A DNA stretch of 23,626 nt from assembly GCA_016929205.1 (NCBI GenBank), contig JAFGJF010000113.1:1-23626 (forward strand). Reading direction: 5' to 3'. Of this stretch, positions 22,767-23,626 are shown piece after piece. Position numbers and translations under genes: made by a program. Source of the DNA: Anaerolineae bacterium. Its GTDB lineage: Bacteria; Chloroflexota; Anaerolineae; JAFGEY01. The notes under the pieces are model-generated. The model was given only the letters and a program-made list of their open reading frames with translations, did not search any database and was not told where the DNA came from. How positions within the stretch are numbered: position 1 is the stretch's first letter; each line of letters begins with the position of its first letter.

Positions 22767-23626
22767 CTTTTGGGCTTTGCACCATCGCCAGCAAAAGCAT
22801 AAACACAAACGCCAGATCAACCAAAAAAATCGCATGATCAACCAGTCCATGGGCGAGAACGGCCAACATTGAGGCCGTCACGCCTAGCACAAGTGTTCGA
22901 TTATCCCCAAAAACAGGCACTTTTCCCCATGTTCTGTGGAAAAACCATCCCAACAACCATCCGATCACAATGACTCCGGCGAGACCGAGACGGGTCCAGG
23001 CGTCAAGCAGCAGATTGTGTGGATGCGACAGATCCAACTCGTTCCAGGCCGAGGGCAAGACATAACGTGTGCGATATAGATAGAGAAAATTGTCCAGCCC
23101 AACACCGCGCAGCGGATAATCAGCGATCATATTCCAGGTGGCCCGCCACAGCTTGAGACGGATAAACCCCGTTCCGATGGTTGGATCAAACCAGACGCGA
23201 AAACGATCCGAAAATAGAACGGCCAACAGCACAACCCCCAATGCCAAAATGCCAACAGCACCAACAGTTAACCACGCCGCTTTTCGATTTTGCTGTAATA
23301 AGCCTAGCGCCAAAACAGAAACTGGCACACCCAGCAAAAGGGCCCCACGCGAAAACGTCAGCACCACCCCCACAAATACGATAAGCGCAGCCACGCCATA
23401 GATCATGCGTCGTATCTTTACACGCCCCAACCATGCAAAAGCCACCAACACCGGCAAGGCGCGTTCAAGATACAGGGCCAGGTTATTAGGTGACCCATAC
23501 ACCCCTCGCACGCGTGAGATCCCCTCGGCCGAAATCAGATTTCGACCTATCGCCATCTGAACGATACCGATAGCTGAAGCCGTTACTGCGCCCAACAGCC
23601 AACCTTCAATAACTCTTTGCCGCGCA
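22750..23626 (-). CDS. O-antigen ligase/polymerase-like (Wzy_C) membrane protein, 5' end beyond window
   Basis: About 291 C-terminal residues are visible; the frame is open to the right edge (ARQRVIEGWLLGAV at the edge), so the start lies outside. The TTG at 23595 is only an internal Leu codon. Several hydrophobic segments alternate with loops. RVRGVYGSPNNLALYLERA and FSRGALL are typical of the O-antigen ligase / Wzy_C family (WaaL, Wzy-like). The periplasmic loop region GVGLDNFLYLYRTRYVLP and then LSHPHNLLLDAWTRLGLAG contains the conserved histidine and HNxxL pattern. The family transfers or polymerises lipid-linked glycans outside the cytoplasmic membrane; which polymer is unknown. The protein ends SPKAPKGG, with its last codons inside the nested inverted repeat. 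Confidence 0.88.
   Translation of the reverse strand, partial: ARQRVIEGWLLGAVTASAIGIVQMAIGRNLISAEGISRVRGVYGSPNNLALYLERALPVLVAFAWLGRVKIRRMIYGVAALIVFVGVVLTFSRGALLLGVPVSVLALGLLQQNRKAAWLTVGAVGILALGVVLLAVLFSDRFRVWFDPTIGTGFIRLKLWRATWNMIADYPLRGVGLDNFLYLYRTRYVLPSAWNELDLSHPHNLLLDAWTRLGLAGVIVIGWLLGWFFHRTWGKVPVFGDNRTLVLGVTASMLAVLAHGLVDHAIFLVDLAFVFMLLLAMVQSPKAPKGG

Overview
The window looks like the chromosome of a free-living, heterotrophic bacterium, most probably a member of the Chloroflexota (Anaerolineae/Caldilineae type). This is an inference from style: zinc-ribbon/FHA/kinase proteins with low-complexity linkers, a kinase fused to an NTPase, a DUF3417-type glycogen phosphorylase, and Pro/Thr-rich lipoproteins with an LPXTG-like tail. 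There is no rRNA here to prove it. Base composition is moderate and coding density is high. No tRNA, IS element, CRISPR array or phage gene was seen.

Layout. Positions 1-2798 (- strand) hold a two-gene unit: a TPR/Cys-cluster protein, then a GTG-started gene that runs off the window edge and fuses a GlmU-like nucleotidyltransferase to a galactokinase-type GHMP kinase. Positions 2981-8973 (- strand) hold a tight four-gene signalling operon, in transcription order Ser/Thr kinase-zinc ribbon-FHA, zinc ribbon-PP2C phosphatase, vWA protein, and multi-zinc-ribbon-FHA protein, closed by a clear intrinsic terminator. Positions 9197-11770 (- strand) encode an alpha-glucan phosphorylase, whose leader has two sigma-70-like promoters and three copies of a TGGCA-N3-TGYC-type motif. 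A divergent promoter region separates it from murJ.

From 12033 to 18726 (+ strand) come murJ, rsmG, a stand-alone NTPase, a kinase-NTPase fusion carrying a related NTPase module, and a methyltransferase with a C-terminal zinc ribbon. Short gaps suggest that rsmG through the methyltransferase are co-transcribed. Then, each with its own signals, come a surface lipoprotein with a second C-terminal anchor signal, dnaN, a Gfo/Idh/MocA oxidoreductase and, convergent at the right edge, the C-terminal part of an O-antigen ligase/polymerase-type membrane protein.

How they may work together. The 2981-8973 operon contains the writer (kinase), eraser (PP2C), readers (two FHA domains) and a vWA scaffold of a phospho-threonine circuit. 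Zinc ribbons occur in three of its four proteins, and two have long acidic linkers. The STK-NTPase/NTPase pair at 14.4-17.8 kb is a second, separate signalling unit. Surface-polymer functions recur (murJ, the O-antigen ligase-like protein, the nucleotide-sugar enzyme, the anchored lipoprotein). The most novel-looking items are the nucleotidyltransferase-GHMP kinase fusion, the phospho-signalling cassette with its pentad acidic repeats, and the operator-like array in front of the glycogen phosphorylase gene.
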